A DNA stretch of 64,000 nt from RBC038 sp041390625 (GTDB lineage: Bacteria > Chloroflexota > Dehalococcoidia > UBA2979), in the NCBI GenBank assembly GCA_041390625.1, contig JAWKPM010000007.1, forward strand, positions 124,001 through 188,000. The letters are read 5' to 3'. This document shows, in pieces, positions 16,358-26,164 of this stretch; positions within the stretch are counted from its first letter, which is position 1; each line of letters opens with the position of its first letter. Below the pieces are notes generated by a model. The model saw only the letters and a list, made by a program, of their open reading frames with translations, was not told where the DNA came from and ran no database searches. Made by a program: the position numbers and the translations under genes.

Positions 16358-17164
16358 CTAGCGGCCGGTAAACACAGGTTCGCGACGCTCCATGAACGAC
16401 TTCACGCCCTCGACGCCGTCATCGGAGACGAAGAGCGAGTTGATGGTCAGCGATGTGAAGTCGACCACGCGGCTGAGCTCGGCTTCCTCGTTCATGTAGA
16501 GCACGCGCTTCGACGCTGCCATGCCGAGGGGCGGGCCCTTCGCGATCTCGGTGGCGTAGGCAATTGCCTCGGCCTCGAGCTGGTCGCGCGGCACGACCTT
16601 CAGCACGATGCCGAGCTCGAGTGCTTCCTCGGCGTCGATGCGGCGGCCGGTGAGCATGAGCTCCATCGCTCGATGATCGCCGACGGCGTGGCGCAAGGTG
16701 TGGCCGAGGCCGTAGTCGGCGAGCAGCCCTCGCTTCGTCTGCGTGACCGCGAAGATCGCGTCGTCGGCCGCGATGCGGAGGTCGGTCGCGAGGGCCATGC
16801 CGAAGCCGAGGCCCACGGCGTAGCCGTTGATGGCGCCGATGATCGGGACATCGCACGAGCGCATCGCCTGCACCGTGTAGTTCTCGAGGTGGGGCCGTCG
16901 CCAGGGTGGGCGCTTCCGCTCGAGGTCGGCGCCGGGGAAGCCGGAGACGTCGCCGCCGGCGCAGAAGGCGCGCCCCTCGCCGGTGAGGACGATGGCACGG
17001 GGCGCGTACTCACCTCGGTTGAAGCTGGCGAGGAGCGCGTTGAACTCCTCGCCCATTGCGGCGCTCCAGGCGTTGAGCTTCTCGGGACGATTGAGCTTTA
17101 CGAGCAGGACGTCGCCGTGCTCCTCGGTCAGAATGGCGGGCTGCTCGGCAGTCTCGGTGGTCAT
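16358..17164 (-). CDS. Enoyl-CoA hydratase/isomerase (crotonase) family protein
   Basis: A 268-residue crotonase-fold enzyme acting on acyl-CoA thioesters. The oxyanion-hole segments are visible as FCAGGDVSGF near residue 67 and NGYAVGLGFGMALATD near 115. The region that holds the two catalytic glutamates in true hydratases reads LLADYGLGH here, so the exact reaction (hydration, isomerisation or other) is open. It is the third gene after a MaoC-like gene and an MFS transporter on the minus strand, 47 nt downstream of the latter, suggesting a small acyl-CoA or aromatic-acid pathway. Confidence 0.87.
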   Translation of the reverse strand: MTTETAEQPAILTEEHGDVLLVKLNRPEKLNAWSAAMGEEFNALLASFNRGEYAPRAIVLTGEGRAFCAGGDVSGFPGADLERKRPPWRRPHLENYTVQAMRSCDVPIIGAINGYAVGLGFGMALATDLRIAADDAIFAVTQTKRGLLADYGLGHTLRHAVGDHRAMELMLTGRRIDAEEALELGIVLKVVPRDQLEAEAIAYATEIAKGPPLGMAASKRVLYMNEEAELSRVVDFTSLTINSLFVSDDGVEGVKSFMERREPVFTGR

Positions 17165-17211
17165 CGGATCCTCCTCGCCTCGTGGGCGCGACGCCGGGTA
17201 TGACGGGCATG

Positions 17212-18443
<1,232 letters not shown>

Positions 18444-18447
<4 letters not shown>

Positions 18448-18866
18448 GAGGTGGCGGAAGCGCCGGTCGCGGGGTCCTGGAAGACGGTGGCTTCGCCCTC
18501 GAGGACGGTCTTGCCCGCCTGGTTCGTCACGGTGAAGGACATCTCGGCAAGGCCTCGGCGGGCGCGGACGGACGTGACCGTGCCCTGCGCGGTGATGGTG
18601 TCGCCGATGTACACGGGGCGCGGGAAGGACCAGCGCTGGCGCACGAACACGCTGCCCGCGCCCGGCAGATCCATCGCAACGAGGGCGTGAAGGAGGCCGG
18701 TCGCGATGCCGCCCTGTGCCATCAGCCGGCCGAAGCGCGTGCGTGCGGCGAACGCCTCGTCGAAGTGGAGCGGGTTGTAGTCGCCGGTGATGCCCGCGTA
18801 CGCCTCGACGAGGGCGGGAGTGACCTCGAGGGTGCGGGTGGCGGTCTGGCCCTCGGTACAGTCCAT
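18444..18866 (-). CDS. MaoC-like (R)-specific hydratase, hot-dog fold
   Basis: A 140-residue single hot-dog domain. The hydratase-2 catalytic pattern is clear: GDYNPLHFDEAFAARTRFG, with the Asp and His of DYNPLH, then MAQGGIATGLL. Such enzymes hydrate trans-2-enoyl-CoA or related thioesters. ATG at 18866 has GGAGG 6 nt upstream; the long in-frame extension lacks family similarity. First gene of a MaoC-MFS-crotonase operon, coupled to the MFS by a GTGA overlap. Confidence 0.9.
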
Positions 18867-18949
18867 CGCGCCTCCTCGATGTCTCGGCGAGCGCTCAAGC
18901 GCCTCGATGCTACGACCGGCGGTGGCAGAGCGGGACCAGTCCAGGGCAG

Positions 18950-20287
18950 CTACTCGAAGCGGAGAGGCTCGAGGTCCTCGGGGCGCGGGCGGTAGTGGCG
19001 ATGGACCGGCGTCGGGCGCATCTCCCACATGTTGGCGCGCTCCGCGGCGTTGATGAGCACGGGCATGAAGTCGGCACCTCGGAGGTGGCCGAGGCCGCCG
19101 AGGGCGGCCGCGCGCTCACCGAAGGTCTCGACGGCGTCGACACGAACGTTGCCGCCTCGGATGGCGAGGGGGCCGGGCTCACCACCGTGCTGGTCGTTGA
19201 ACTTGCCTCGAGGATGCTCCGCCCAGACGGAGGGCGTCGTGTGGTCGGTGGTGAGCACGGTGACGACCGAAGGGTCGGAGCCGATGGCGTCCCAGTAGTA
19301 GGCCATCGCGCGGTCAAGGGCCTCGATGGCGTCGCGGGCGACCTCGGGACGATTGTCGTGCGACATCGGGTCGGGGTACTTCGTGTGGACGTGGACGAAC
19401 TCATAGCCGTCGTCGAGGCGCGCGCGGGCGGCCTCGAGGCGGACGCGCAGGTCGGACTCGGGGTCGGTGCCGGCCTCCTGCGATACGTGAAAGCCCATCT
19501 CAAGCAGCAGGCCGGAGACGACCTCCTCGTCGGGGAGACTGGCGGGGCGCATGCCCCAACGCTCGAGGAACGGTTCGTAGGACGGGCGCGGACCCGCCCA
19601 CTTCGAGATCAGCGCGTTGATGGGCGCGCCGCCGACCGTCGAGGCGGGGTGGTTCGACATCGTGACGTGCGCCCACGCCAGGTAGTCGTTCAGCGCCTCG
19701 GCGGCCCTGGTGGCGGCCTCGGGATCGCGTGCGGCAGCACGAGGGCGGGCACGCAGGACGGGCTGGTCGACGGCGAGCGGGTCGGTATCGGTGACCTCGA
19801 AGGAGACGGGCCTCGCGGGGTCGAGGCTCGAGACGAACAGCAGGCCGTCGCCGCGACCGCTGTACTCGTAGCGGAAGCGGTGCCCGCCGGTTTCGTACGA
19901 GGCAATGGCGGCCCCGAGATCGGCGCACGCCTCCTCACGCTCGCGGATGAAGCGCTCGCGAAGCCAGAGCGCCCCGTCCTCGCGATCGGCGACGGCGAGG
20001 CGGGCGGCGAGGACCGCTTCGTCATCGGCGATGGCATAGCCTCGGGCGGTAGCGATCAGCGGGCCGCGGTCGGGGAAGCCTTCCTCCTCGTAGCCGAACA
20101 TCAAGTGCAGGGCGAGCGGGCTGCCGAGGACGTAGCCGGGCGACTTGCCGTGCAGCACGCCGTTGATGCCCTCGCGGGCGAAGCGATCGACGTTGGGCGT
20201 ATGCGCGGCCTCGAGGGGCGTCAGGCCGCCGAGCTCCGGCGCGGGGCGATCGCCGAGGCCGTCGAAGATGATGAGCAGGAGGCGCAC
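18950..20287 (-). CDS. Archaeal-type cofactor-independent phosphoglycerate mutase-like protein (ApgM family)
   Basis: A 445-residue alkaline-phosphatase-superfamily protein. The N terminus IIFDGLGDRP followed by LTPLEAAHTPNVDRFA is characteristic of ApgM, which interconverts 2- and 3-phosphoglycerate. Metal-binding runs HVHTKYPDPMSHD and TTDHTTPS are also present. The spacing and some central motifs differ from classic ApgM, so a related phosphomutase or phosphatase is possible. It ends a minus-strand operon: selD(Cys), a NadM-like gene and this gene, separated by about 10 nt each. Confidence 0.78.
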   Translation of the reverse strand: MRLLLIIFDGLGDRPAPELGGLTPLEAAHTPNVDRFAREGINGVLHGKSPGYVLGSPLALHLMFGYEEEGFPDRGPLIATARGYAIADDEAVLAARLAVADREDGALWLRERFIREREEACADLGAAIASYETGGHRFRYEYSGRGDGLLFVSSLDPARPVSFEVTDTDPLAVDQPVLRARPRAAARDPEAATRAAEALNDYLAWAHVTMSNHPASTVGGAPINALISKWAGPRPSYEPFLERWGMRPASLPDEEVVSGLLLEMGFHVSQEAGTDPESDLRVRLEAARARLDDGYEFVHVHTKYPDPMSHDNRPEVARDAIEALDRAMAYYWDAIGSDPSVVTVLTTDHTTPSVWAEHPRGKFNDQHGGEPGPLAIRGGNVRVDAVETFGERAAALGGLGHLRGADFMPVLINAAERANMWEMRPTPVHRHYRPRPEDLEPLRFE

Positions 20288-20296
20288 GACGGTCGC

Positions 20297-20863
20297 CTAC
20301 CGCGCGCCGGCAGCGGCGCGCTGCGCCTCGATCACTTCGATGACGCGGGCGGTGCCGGGCGGAACGAGGGCGCGCCAGTCCCCGCCGGCGGCGAGGCGTC
20401 GACGTACCTCGGTGGCCTCGATCTCCTTCTCGATGCCGGGCGTGAGGATCTCGGCGCGGTAGCCGTGCTCCCGCAGGCGGTCGACCTTCGTCTGCTCCCA
20501 CTCGGAGAAGACGCGGACGAAGTGGACGGCGCCGTCGGGGACGTACGAGTCCCAGCGCTCCGGGAGGTTCACCGGGAACGGGATGATGTAGACGCGCTCG
20601 AGGGGGATGCCGTCGTCGAGCAGCACGGCGCGAACCATGCGCAGCCGCTCGAAGAAGGTGAAGGGGTTGGCGTCCTCGCGATGGCGGTGGGACGAGGCTG
20701 CTTCCTCTGCGATCTGCCAGGGGTCGGGGTTGGTGATGCCGACGATGAGCTCCTCGGAACGATCGAGGGCGAGGTGCAGATACTCGCGGTGCCCGAGGTG
20801 AAACGGCTGGAAGCGGCCGTGGATCATCCCGAGCGGCACACGGTCCTCGGCCGGAGCGGTCAT
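20297..20863 (-). CDS. NadM-type nicotinamide-nucleotide adenylyltransferase-like protein
   Basis: A 188-residue nucleotidyltransferase-fold enzyme. The HxGH-type motif is in GRFQPFHLGHREYL and the second signature, normally ISSTxxR, appears as EATEVRRRL. The run SEELIVGITNPDPWQ is close to the archaeal NadM family, which makes NAD+ from NMN and ATP. The EATEVR variant leaves some doubt about the substrate. Between selD (10 nt upstream) and the ApgM-like gene (9 nt downstream), so the three are probably one transcript. Confidence 0.8.
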   Translation of the reverse strand: MTAPAEDRVPLGMIHGRFQPFHLGHREYLHLALDRSEELIVGITNPDPWQIAEEAASSHRHREDANPFTFFERLRMVRAVLLDDGIPLERVYIIPFPVNLPERWDSYVPDGAVHFVRVFSEWEQTKVDRLREHGYRAEILTPGIEKEIEATEVRRRLAAGGDWRALVPPGTARVIEVIEAQRAAAGAR

Positions 20864-20873
20864 CGAGGGCGAC

Positions 20874-21935
20874 TCACGCGGCCACGAACACGCCGGCGCC
20901 GGCGCGCACCTCGCCGATGCGCCAGAGGGGGAGATCGGCGTGGGCGAAGCCTGCCTCGAGCGCTTCGATGTGCGCCGGGGGCACCGAGAGCAGCAGGCCG
21001 CCGGACGTCTGGGGGTCGAAGAGGATGTGCTCCATGTCCTCGGTGACGTCGGGGGCGCAGCGCACGCCCTCGACGAGGTGCTCGCGATTGCGGAGCTCGC
21101 CGCCGCTGATGATGCCGCGGTAGGCGTACTCCTCGGCGCCGGGGAGCAACGGCAGCGCCGAGGCGGAGAGGCAGACCTCGACGCCGCTGGCGGTCGCGAC
21201 CTCGAAGGCGTGCCCGAGAATGCCGAAGCCTGTGACGTCGGTCATGGCGTCGACGCCGGCCTCACGCGCGATCGAGGCGGGTGCGCGGTTCAGGCGGCTC
21301 ATGCTCTCGATGGCGGCGTCGACGTGGTCGGGCGACGCCTCCTCGAACTTCGCGGCCGTGGCGATGAGGCCGGTGCCGAGGGGCTTCGTGAGGTAGAGCG
21401 CATCGCCGGCGGTCGCGCCGCCCTTCGTCAGGACGCGATCGGGGTGCACGAAGCCGATGGCGCAGAGCCCGTACTTCGGCTCGGCATCGATGATCGTGTG
21501 GCCGCCGACGATGAAGCCCCCGGCCTCGGCGACCTTGTCCGCGCCACCCCGGAGGATCTCGCCCACGACCTCCGGAGCGAGATCGACGGGGAAGGCGGAG
21601 ATGTTGAGGGCGAGCGCGACGTCGGCGCCCATCGCGTAGACGTCGCTCAGGGCGTTCGCGGCCGAGATCGCCCCGTACGCGTAGGGGTCATCGACGATGG
21701 GCGCAAAGAAGTCGAGGGTGACAACCAACGCGCGGTCGTCGGCGAGGCGGTAGACGGCGGCGTCGTCCGGCTGCTGCAGGCCCACGAGCAGCTCGTCGGG
21801 GGCGGCGGCGCCGCCCAGGCGGCCGAGGTGTTCGAGCACGAAGGCCAGCGACTCGGCGCCGGCCTTGCCGGTGCAGCCGGCCATCGCAGCGAGCTCGGTG
21901 AGGCGCGGGGCGGTCGAGGTCAGCGGCTGGGTCAT
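20874..21935 (-). CDS. selD: Selenide, water dikinase, cysteine form
   Basis: SelD makes selenophosphate from selenide and ATP for selenocysteine synthesis and selenouridine tRNA modification. The 353-residue protein has catalytic Cys21 in LTELAAMAGCTGK with the conserved lysine at 24, then VVTLDFFAPIVDDPY, GGHTI and DPQTSGGLL. ATG at 21935 follows GAGAGGGG. The residue aligned to Cys21 in the second SelD of this window (29935-30990) is encoded by TGA. First gene of the selD-nadM-apgM operon and divergent from a thioredoxin-like gene across 283 nt in which I see no clear promoter. Confidence 0.93.
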   Translation of the reverse strand: MTQPLTSTAPRLTELAAMAGCTGKAGAESLAFVLEHLGRLGGAAAPDELLVGLQQPDDAAVYRLADDRALVVTLDFFAPIVDDPYAYGAISAANALSDVYAMGADVALALNISAFPVDLAPEVVGEILRGGADKVAEAGGFIVGGHTIIDAEPKYGLCAIGFVHPDRVLTKGGATAGDALYLTKPLGTGLIATAAKFEEASPDHVDAAIESMSRLNRAPASIAREAGVDAMTDVTGFGILGHAFEVATASGVEVCLSASALPLLPGAEEYAYRGIISGGELRNREHLVEGVRCAPDVTEDMEHILFDPQTSGGLLLSVPPAHIEALEAGFAHADLPLWRIGEVRAGAGVFVAA

Positions 21936-22218
21936 CTCGGTCCCCTCTCCTCGGAGCGTGCGCCGAGGCGGCTGCACGCCGGTGGAGACGCGGTGTCGTC
22001 GCACGAGACCGTGGGGCACGCAGCGGTTCCGGGAGGATACCAGCCGGGGGTACCCGCCACGGGTGACATTCCTTACATCGAGCACTGCCAACGCCGTCTC
22101 CAGGCGCTTTGAAATGCAATCGCGATGCCGAACGGTGGGACGTACGCGGGATCACGGAGCGTCAGCTCCGGCGACCGACACTCGATGGGTGTGCGTCGAG
22201 CGCTCGAGGGAGGTTGCG

Positions 22219-22521
22219 ATGGACAGGTCGGTCGCGCCTCGCCTCGATGTCTACGTGCAGTCCTCGTGCCCCGCATGCGCCGAGGCGCTGCGGACGGTGG
22301 AGCGGGCACGGGCGGCGTGGCCCGCCCTCGAGGCGCGCGTGCAATGGGTGGACGTAGCCGGTGTTCCGCCGCCGCCCCAGGTGTTCGCCGTGCCGACACT
22401 TATGCTGGATGGCGAGCTCGTGTCCCTCGGGACGCCCTCGTGGCCTGAGCTCGCGGCGCGGGTGCGACGGGCATTCGAGGAGCGGGGGCACGATGGCGGC
22501 ACGACGCCCGATGAGCGCTGA
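22219..22521 (+). CDS. Small thioredoxin-fold protein with CPAC motif
   Basis: A 100-residue protein with VYVQSSCPACAEAL near residue 15 and a cis-proline segment VFAVPTLMLDGE near 65, the layout of a minimal thioredoxin/glutaredoxin fold. No signal peptide, so cytoplasmic; a dithiol redox role is likely, partner unknown. ATG at 22219 follows a strong ribosome site (GGGAGG, 6 nt upstream). The 3' end overlaps the Crp/Fnr gene by 29 nt, which links the two. Confidence 0.82.
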   Translation: MDRSVAPRLDVYVQSSCPACAEALRTVERARAAWPALEARVQWVDVAGVPPPPQVFAVPTLMLDGELVSLGTPSWPELAARVRRAFEERGHDGGTTPDER

Positions 22522-23197
22522 GGCGATCCGCGAGGCGAAGGTCTTCTTCCTCTCCGAAAGCGACCTCTTTCGCGGCCTGACGCAACTGGACCTCGACGAG
22601 GTCGAGCGCAGCACGACGATGAGCACCTGCACGAGAGGACGCGTGTTCTACACACCGGGCGAGACCGGCGAGGTCCTGTTCATCCTCAAGCGCGGGCAGG
22701 TGAACCTCTACCGCATGACGGCGGAGGGTAAGCGGTTGATCACAGCGACCCTGGAAGCGGGGGCGGTCTTCGGCGAGATGTCGCTGATCGGGCAGGGCAT
22801 GCTCGACTCGTACGCCGAGGCAGCGGACGACTGCGTGCTCTGCGTGATGTCGCGCGTCGATGTGGAGCGGCTGCTCGGCCAGCATCCCTCGGTGTCGCTG
22901 CGGCTCGTCGAGCTGGTCGCGAAGCGCCTCGCGGATGCGGAGGAACGCATCGCGGACGTCGTGTACAAGTCCGTGCCCGCGCGCATCGCTACGACGCTGT
23001 TGCGGCTGTCGACGGAGGCGAACCGTCCCGTGCGCCTCTCGCAACAGGACATCGCCGACATGGTGGGGACGTACCGGGAGACCGCGACGCGCATCCTGAA
23101 CGAGATGCGCGCGAACGGCCTGGTCGAACTGCGGCGCATGCAGATCGAAGTGCTGGACCGCGCCGGCCTCGAGGCGCTGGCAGGGGAGCCCAGCTAG
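22493..23197 (+). CDS. Crp/Fnr family transcriptional regulator
   Basis: A 234-residue regulator: cyclic-nucleotide-type beta-barrel domain at about 20-140 (LFILKRGQVNLYRMT, then GAVFGEMSLIG), a long dimer helix, and a Crp-type helix-turn-helix with LSQQDIADMVGTYRETATRILNE. There is no FNR-like cysteine cluster. The effector is unknown. ATG at 22493 was chosen for its GGAG; ATG 22511 is an alternative. The overlap with the thioredoxin-like gene upstream suggests redox-linked control, which is inference. Confidence 0.92.
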   Translation: MAARRPMSAEAIREAKVFFLSESDLFRGLTQLDLDEVERSTTMSTCTRGRVFYTPGETGEVLFILKRGQVNLYRMTAEGKRLITATLEAGAVFGEMSLIGQGMLDSYAEAADDCVLCVMSRVDVERLLGQHPSVSLRLVELVAKRLADAEERIADVVYKSVPARIATTLLRLSTEANRPVRLSQQDIADMVGTYRETATRILNEMRANGLVELRRMQIEVLDRAGLEALAGEPS

Positions 23198-23326
23198 CGG
23201 CCCTGCAAGTCCGGGTGGGGCCTCGATGCGGATTCGGACTCGAATCTGACGGCCATACACGTCGCCTGAAATCTGCCGATGATCCAGGCACGCTCTCGTG
23301 GGGTGAGGGCGTCACTGGAGCGTGGC

Positions 23327-24208
23327 ATGACTTCGGCAGCGGCGCAGATCGGCGCATCCGAGGAACTCCCCTCGATCGACGAGGTGGTGCAGACCGTCAC
23401 GGGTCTACGCCCGCTCGGCGCCATCGCCGCGCGCATCCTCCAGATCACCGAGGGCGACACGTTCTCGGCGCAGGCGCTGGCGAAGGTCATCTCCTCGGAG
23501 CCCGCGCTCTCGGCGCGGATGCTGCAGCTGGCGAACTCGGCGTACTACGGCTTCCCGCGGCGCATCGGCACGGTGCGCGACGCGATCGTGCTGCTTGGCT
23601 TTCGGACGGTGCGATCGGCGACGCTGGCGGCGTGCGTGATCAACGCGGTCCCGAACGGCTCCAGCCGTGACGAGGCGCGCACGTTCTGGCGCTACTCGAT
23701 CTTCATCGGCATGGTGAGCGAAGTGATCGCCCAGGCGGAGCGGGCGGACTGCGAAGAGGCCTTCACCGCCGGCGTGCTGCACAACATCGGTCGACTCGCC
23801 CTGAGCCAGCAGTACCCCGAGTTGATGCAGCGCACGCAGCGGCATGCGCGGACGCGCCAGATCTCGCTGCTCGAGGCCGAGCGCGAGGTCCTCGGGTACA
23901 CCGACGCGGAGCTCGGTGGCGCGCTCGCGGCCCACTGGAACTTCCCGGAAGGGCTGGTCGAGGCGGCAGCGCGGCATCGTGAGAGCATCTACGCCGTCGA
24001 TGACCAGCACTCGGCGCTGGGCCTCGTGATCCGCGCACGGGCGCTGGCGGCCGGCATCGGCATCTGGGACGGCATCGAGACCTCCGTGGCATCGGGTCCG
24101 CCGGCGGAGTGGCGCCAGCCGCCGCTTTCGCAGGAGCTCGCGCGTGTCGGTGGCCCGGACGGGCTGCTCGAGCGGGTGGATGCGTTCCTCGGGAGCGCGA
24201 TCGGCTAG
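23327..24208 (+). CDS. HDOD domain protein
   Basis: A 293-residue protein with an HDOD domain: LPSIDEVVQTVTG, ISSEPALSARMLQLANSAYYG near 70, then VRDAIVLLGFRTVR. HDOD proteins are HD-fold signalling scaffolds without proven catalysis. A C-terminal stretch includes AGVLHNIGRLALSQ, so partial HD character remains. ATG at 23327 has GGAG 6 nt upstream; an earlier in-frame start at 23279 exists. It lies 129 nt after the Crp/Fnr gene on the same strand. Confidence 0.88.
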   Translation: MTSAAAQIGASEELPSIDEVVQTVTGLRPLGAIAARILQITEGDTFSAQALAKVISSEPALSARMLQLANSAYYGFPRRIGTVRDAIVLLGFRTVRSATLAACVINAVPNGSSRDEARTFWRYSIFIGMVSEVIAQAERADCEEAFTAGVLHNIGRLALSQQYPELMQRTQRHARTRQISLLEAEREVLGYTDAELGGALAAHWNFPEGLVEAAARHRESIYAVDDQHSALGLVIRARALAAGIGIWDGIETSVASGPPAEWRQPPLSQELARVGGPDGLLERVDAFLGSAIG

Positions 24209-24271
24209 CCTCGGGCTCTCGCTCGGTCCTCGTTTCGCGCCGTCCTTCGTCCTCGGTTTGCCTCGTCTCCC

Positions 24272-24300
24272 TTGCATTCGGAATGCCGATTCGGTACAAA
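24272..24300 (+). promoter_or_regulatory. Sigma-A type promoter of groEL
   Basis: TTGCAT (24272-24277) and TACAAA (24295-24300) are separated by exactly 17 bases. The predicted transcription start near 24307 lies just before the CIRCE operator, the usual layout for HrcA-repressed chaperone genes. Confidence 0.75.
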
Positions 24301-24311
24301 CGTCGGAGCCA

Positions 24312-24338
24312 TTAGCACTCTCAAACATCGAGTGCTAA
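24312..24338 (+). promoter_or_regulatory. CIRCE operator (HrcA binding site)
   Basis: A perfect CIRCE: TTAGCACTC, nine bases, GAGTGCTAA. HrcA binds this inverted repeat and represses chaperone genes until heat shock. It is placed directly after the groEL promoter and about 128 nt before the groEL start. hrcA itself is not in the window. Confidence 0.97.
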
Positions 24339-24465
24339 AGTGCTGCGCAGCGCCGAGACGCCTCGGTGCGCCCTTCCAACCGGAAACCCGGCCCGCGAGC
24401 GCGCCTCGCGCGGCCACGAGTGTGACCACAGCCGAGCAGAAGCAGCGAACGAAGGACGGTCGACG

Positions 24466-26076
24466 ATGGCGAAGCAACTGCTGTTCGACGAGCAGGCCCG
24501 CGGGGCCCTCCGCGATGGCATCGACGCGCTGGCGGACGCGGTGAAGATGACGCTGGGCCCGAAGGGTCGCAACGTCGTCCTCGACAAGCGCTTCGGCCCG
24601 CCGACGATCACCAACGACGGTGTGACGATCGCGAAGGACATCGATCTCTCGGACCGCTTCGAGAACATCGGGGCGCAGCTCGCGAAGGAGATCGCGTCCA
24701 AGACCAACGACATCGCCGGTGACGGCACGACGACCGCGACGGTCCTCGGCCAGGCGATCGTCCACGAGGGCCTGAAGAACGTCGCCGCCGGCGCCGACCC
24801 GATGGCGCTGAAGCGCGGCATCGAGACCGCCGCGAAGGCGATCACCGACGCGCTGACGAAGAACTCGACGCGTGTCACCACGCGCGAGCAGATGGCGCAG
24901 GTCGCCGCGATCTCGGCGGCGTCGCCGGAGATCGGCGAGCTCATCGGCGAGGTGATGGAGGCGACCGGTAAGGACGGCGTCATCACCGTCGAGGAGTCGC
25001 GCGGCATCCAGACCGAGATCGAGTACGTCGAGGGCATGGCCTTCGACCGCGGCTACATCTCGCCCTACTTCGTGACGAACGCGGACCGCATGGAGGCCGT
25101 CATCGACGACGCCTTCATCTTCGTGACGGACCGCAAGCTGTCCTCTGTGAACGACATCCTGCCGCTCCTCGAGAAGCAGCTGCAGCGCTCGAAGAACCTC
25201 CTGATCATCGCGGAGGACGTGGACGGCGAGGCCCTGGCCACGCTGGCGGTGAACAAGCTGCGCGGCACGGTGAACGTCGTCGCCGTAAAGGCGCCGGGCT
25301 TCGGCGACCGCCGCAAGGAGAACCTCGGCGACATCGCGGCGCTGACCGGCGCCACGGTGATCAGCCCGGAGCTCGGCCGCGCGCTCGACTCGGCCGCGCC
25401 CGAGGACCTCGGCCAGGCCCGACGCGTCGTCATCTCCAAGGAGGAGACGACGATCATCGAGGGCAAGGGCACGAAGAAGGCGATCGACGACCGCATCAAG
25501 ATGATTCGCGCGCAGCTGGAGCGCGCCACGAGCGACTGGGACCGCGAGAAGCTCGAGGAGCGCCTCGGCAAGCTCGCCGGCTCGGTCGCCGTCATCAAGG
25601 TCGGCGCCGCCACCGAGGTGGAGCTGACCGAGAAGAAGCACCGCGTGGAGGACGCGCTCTCGGCGACCCGTGCGGCCGTCGAAGAGGGCATCGTCCCCGG
25701 TGGTGGCGTCGCGTTCCTGAACGCGCTGCCCGCCCTCGACAAGCTCGAGCTGGCGGGTGACGAGGGCACGGGTGTCCGCATCCTGCGCCGCGCCCTGGAG
25801 GAGCCGCTCCGCCGCATCGCAACCAACGCCGGCGAGGACGGCTCGGTCATCGTGCGGGCCGTGCAGGGCCGCAAGAAGGGCGAAGGCTACGACGCTCGTG
25901 CCGAGCGCTACGGCAACATGATCGAGTTCGGCATCATCGACCCGGCCAAGGTGACGAAGGCCGCGCTCGAGAACGCGGTCTCGATCGCCGGCATGGTGCT
26001 GACGACCAACTGCCTCGTCACGGACGAGCCCGACAAGGCCGGTCAAGCCGCCGCGCCGGCCATGGACATGTACTAG
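24466..26076 (+). CDS. groEL: 60-kDa chaperonin GroEL
   Basis: A 536-residue chaperonin that folds proteins in an ATP-driven double ring with GroES. Diagnostic blocks include VKMTLGPKGRNVVLDK, ITNDGVTIAKDI, the ATP site GDGTTTATVL, and EEGIVPGGGVA. The C terminus ends PAMDMY and lacks the Gly-Gly-Met repeat tail of many GroELs. No groES precedes it, so it is a stand-alone copy, perhaps one of several. It has its own promoter and CIRCE upstream and a strong terminator downstream. ATG at 24466 follows AAGGA. Confidence 0.98.
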   Translation: MAKQLLFDEQARGALRDGIDALADAVKMTLGPKGRNVVLDKRFGPPTITNDGVTIAKDIDLSDRFENIGAQLAKEIASKTNDIAGDGTTTATVLGQAIVHEGLKNVAAGADPMALKRGIETAAKAITDALTKNSTRVTTREQMAQVAAISAASPEIGELIGEVMEATGKDGVITVEESRGIQTEIEYVEGMAFDRGYISPYFVTNADRMEAVIDDAFIFVTDRKLSSVNDILPLLEKQLQRSKNLLIIAEDVDGEALATLAVNKLRGTVNVVAVKAPGFGDRRKENLGDIAALTGATVISPELGRALDSAAPEDLGQARRVVISKEETTIIEGKGTKKAIDDRIKMIRAQLERATSDWDREKLEERLGKLAGSVAVIKVGAATEVELTEKKHRVEDALSATRAAVEEGIVPGGGVAFLNALPALDKLELAGDEGTGVRILRRALEEPLRRIATNAGEDGSVIVRAVQGRKKGEGYDARAERYGNMIEFGIIDPAKVTKAALENAVSIAGMVLTTNCLVTDEPDKAGQAAAPAMDMY

Positions 26077-26099
26077 TCCGTACGTCTCTCGACGCTCGG

Positions 26100-26126
26100 A
26101 AGGGGCCGGCCCGGTGCCGGCCCCTT
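26100..26126 (+). terminator. Hairpin terminator after groEL
   Basis: A perfect 11-bp stem, AAGGGGCCGGC against GCCGGCCCCTT, with loop CCGGT, begins 24 bases after the groEL stop and is followed by CGCGTTT. It separates groEL from the next gene. Confidence 0.85.
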
Positions 26127-26164
26127 CGCGTTTCCCCCTCGATCCCCCTCCCCGGAGCCTCGTG

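Noticed and set aside
18995..21046. 683-residue plus-strand ORF
   Set aside because: Antisense shadow of the apgM, nadM and selD genes; Arg/Gly/Ala-rich with no recognisable domain.
21936..22218. Possible Crp/Fnr binding site in the selD-thioredoxin intergenic region
   Set aside because: No TTGAT-N4-ATCAA or TGTGA-N6-TCACA palindrome; the AT-richer patch near 22105 has no dyad symmetry.
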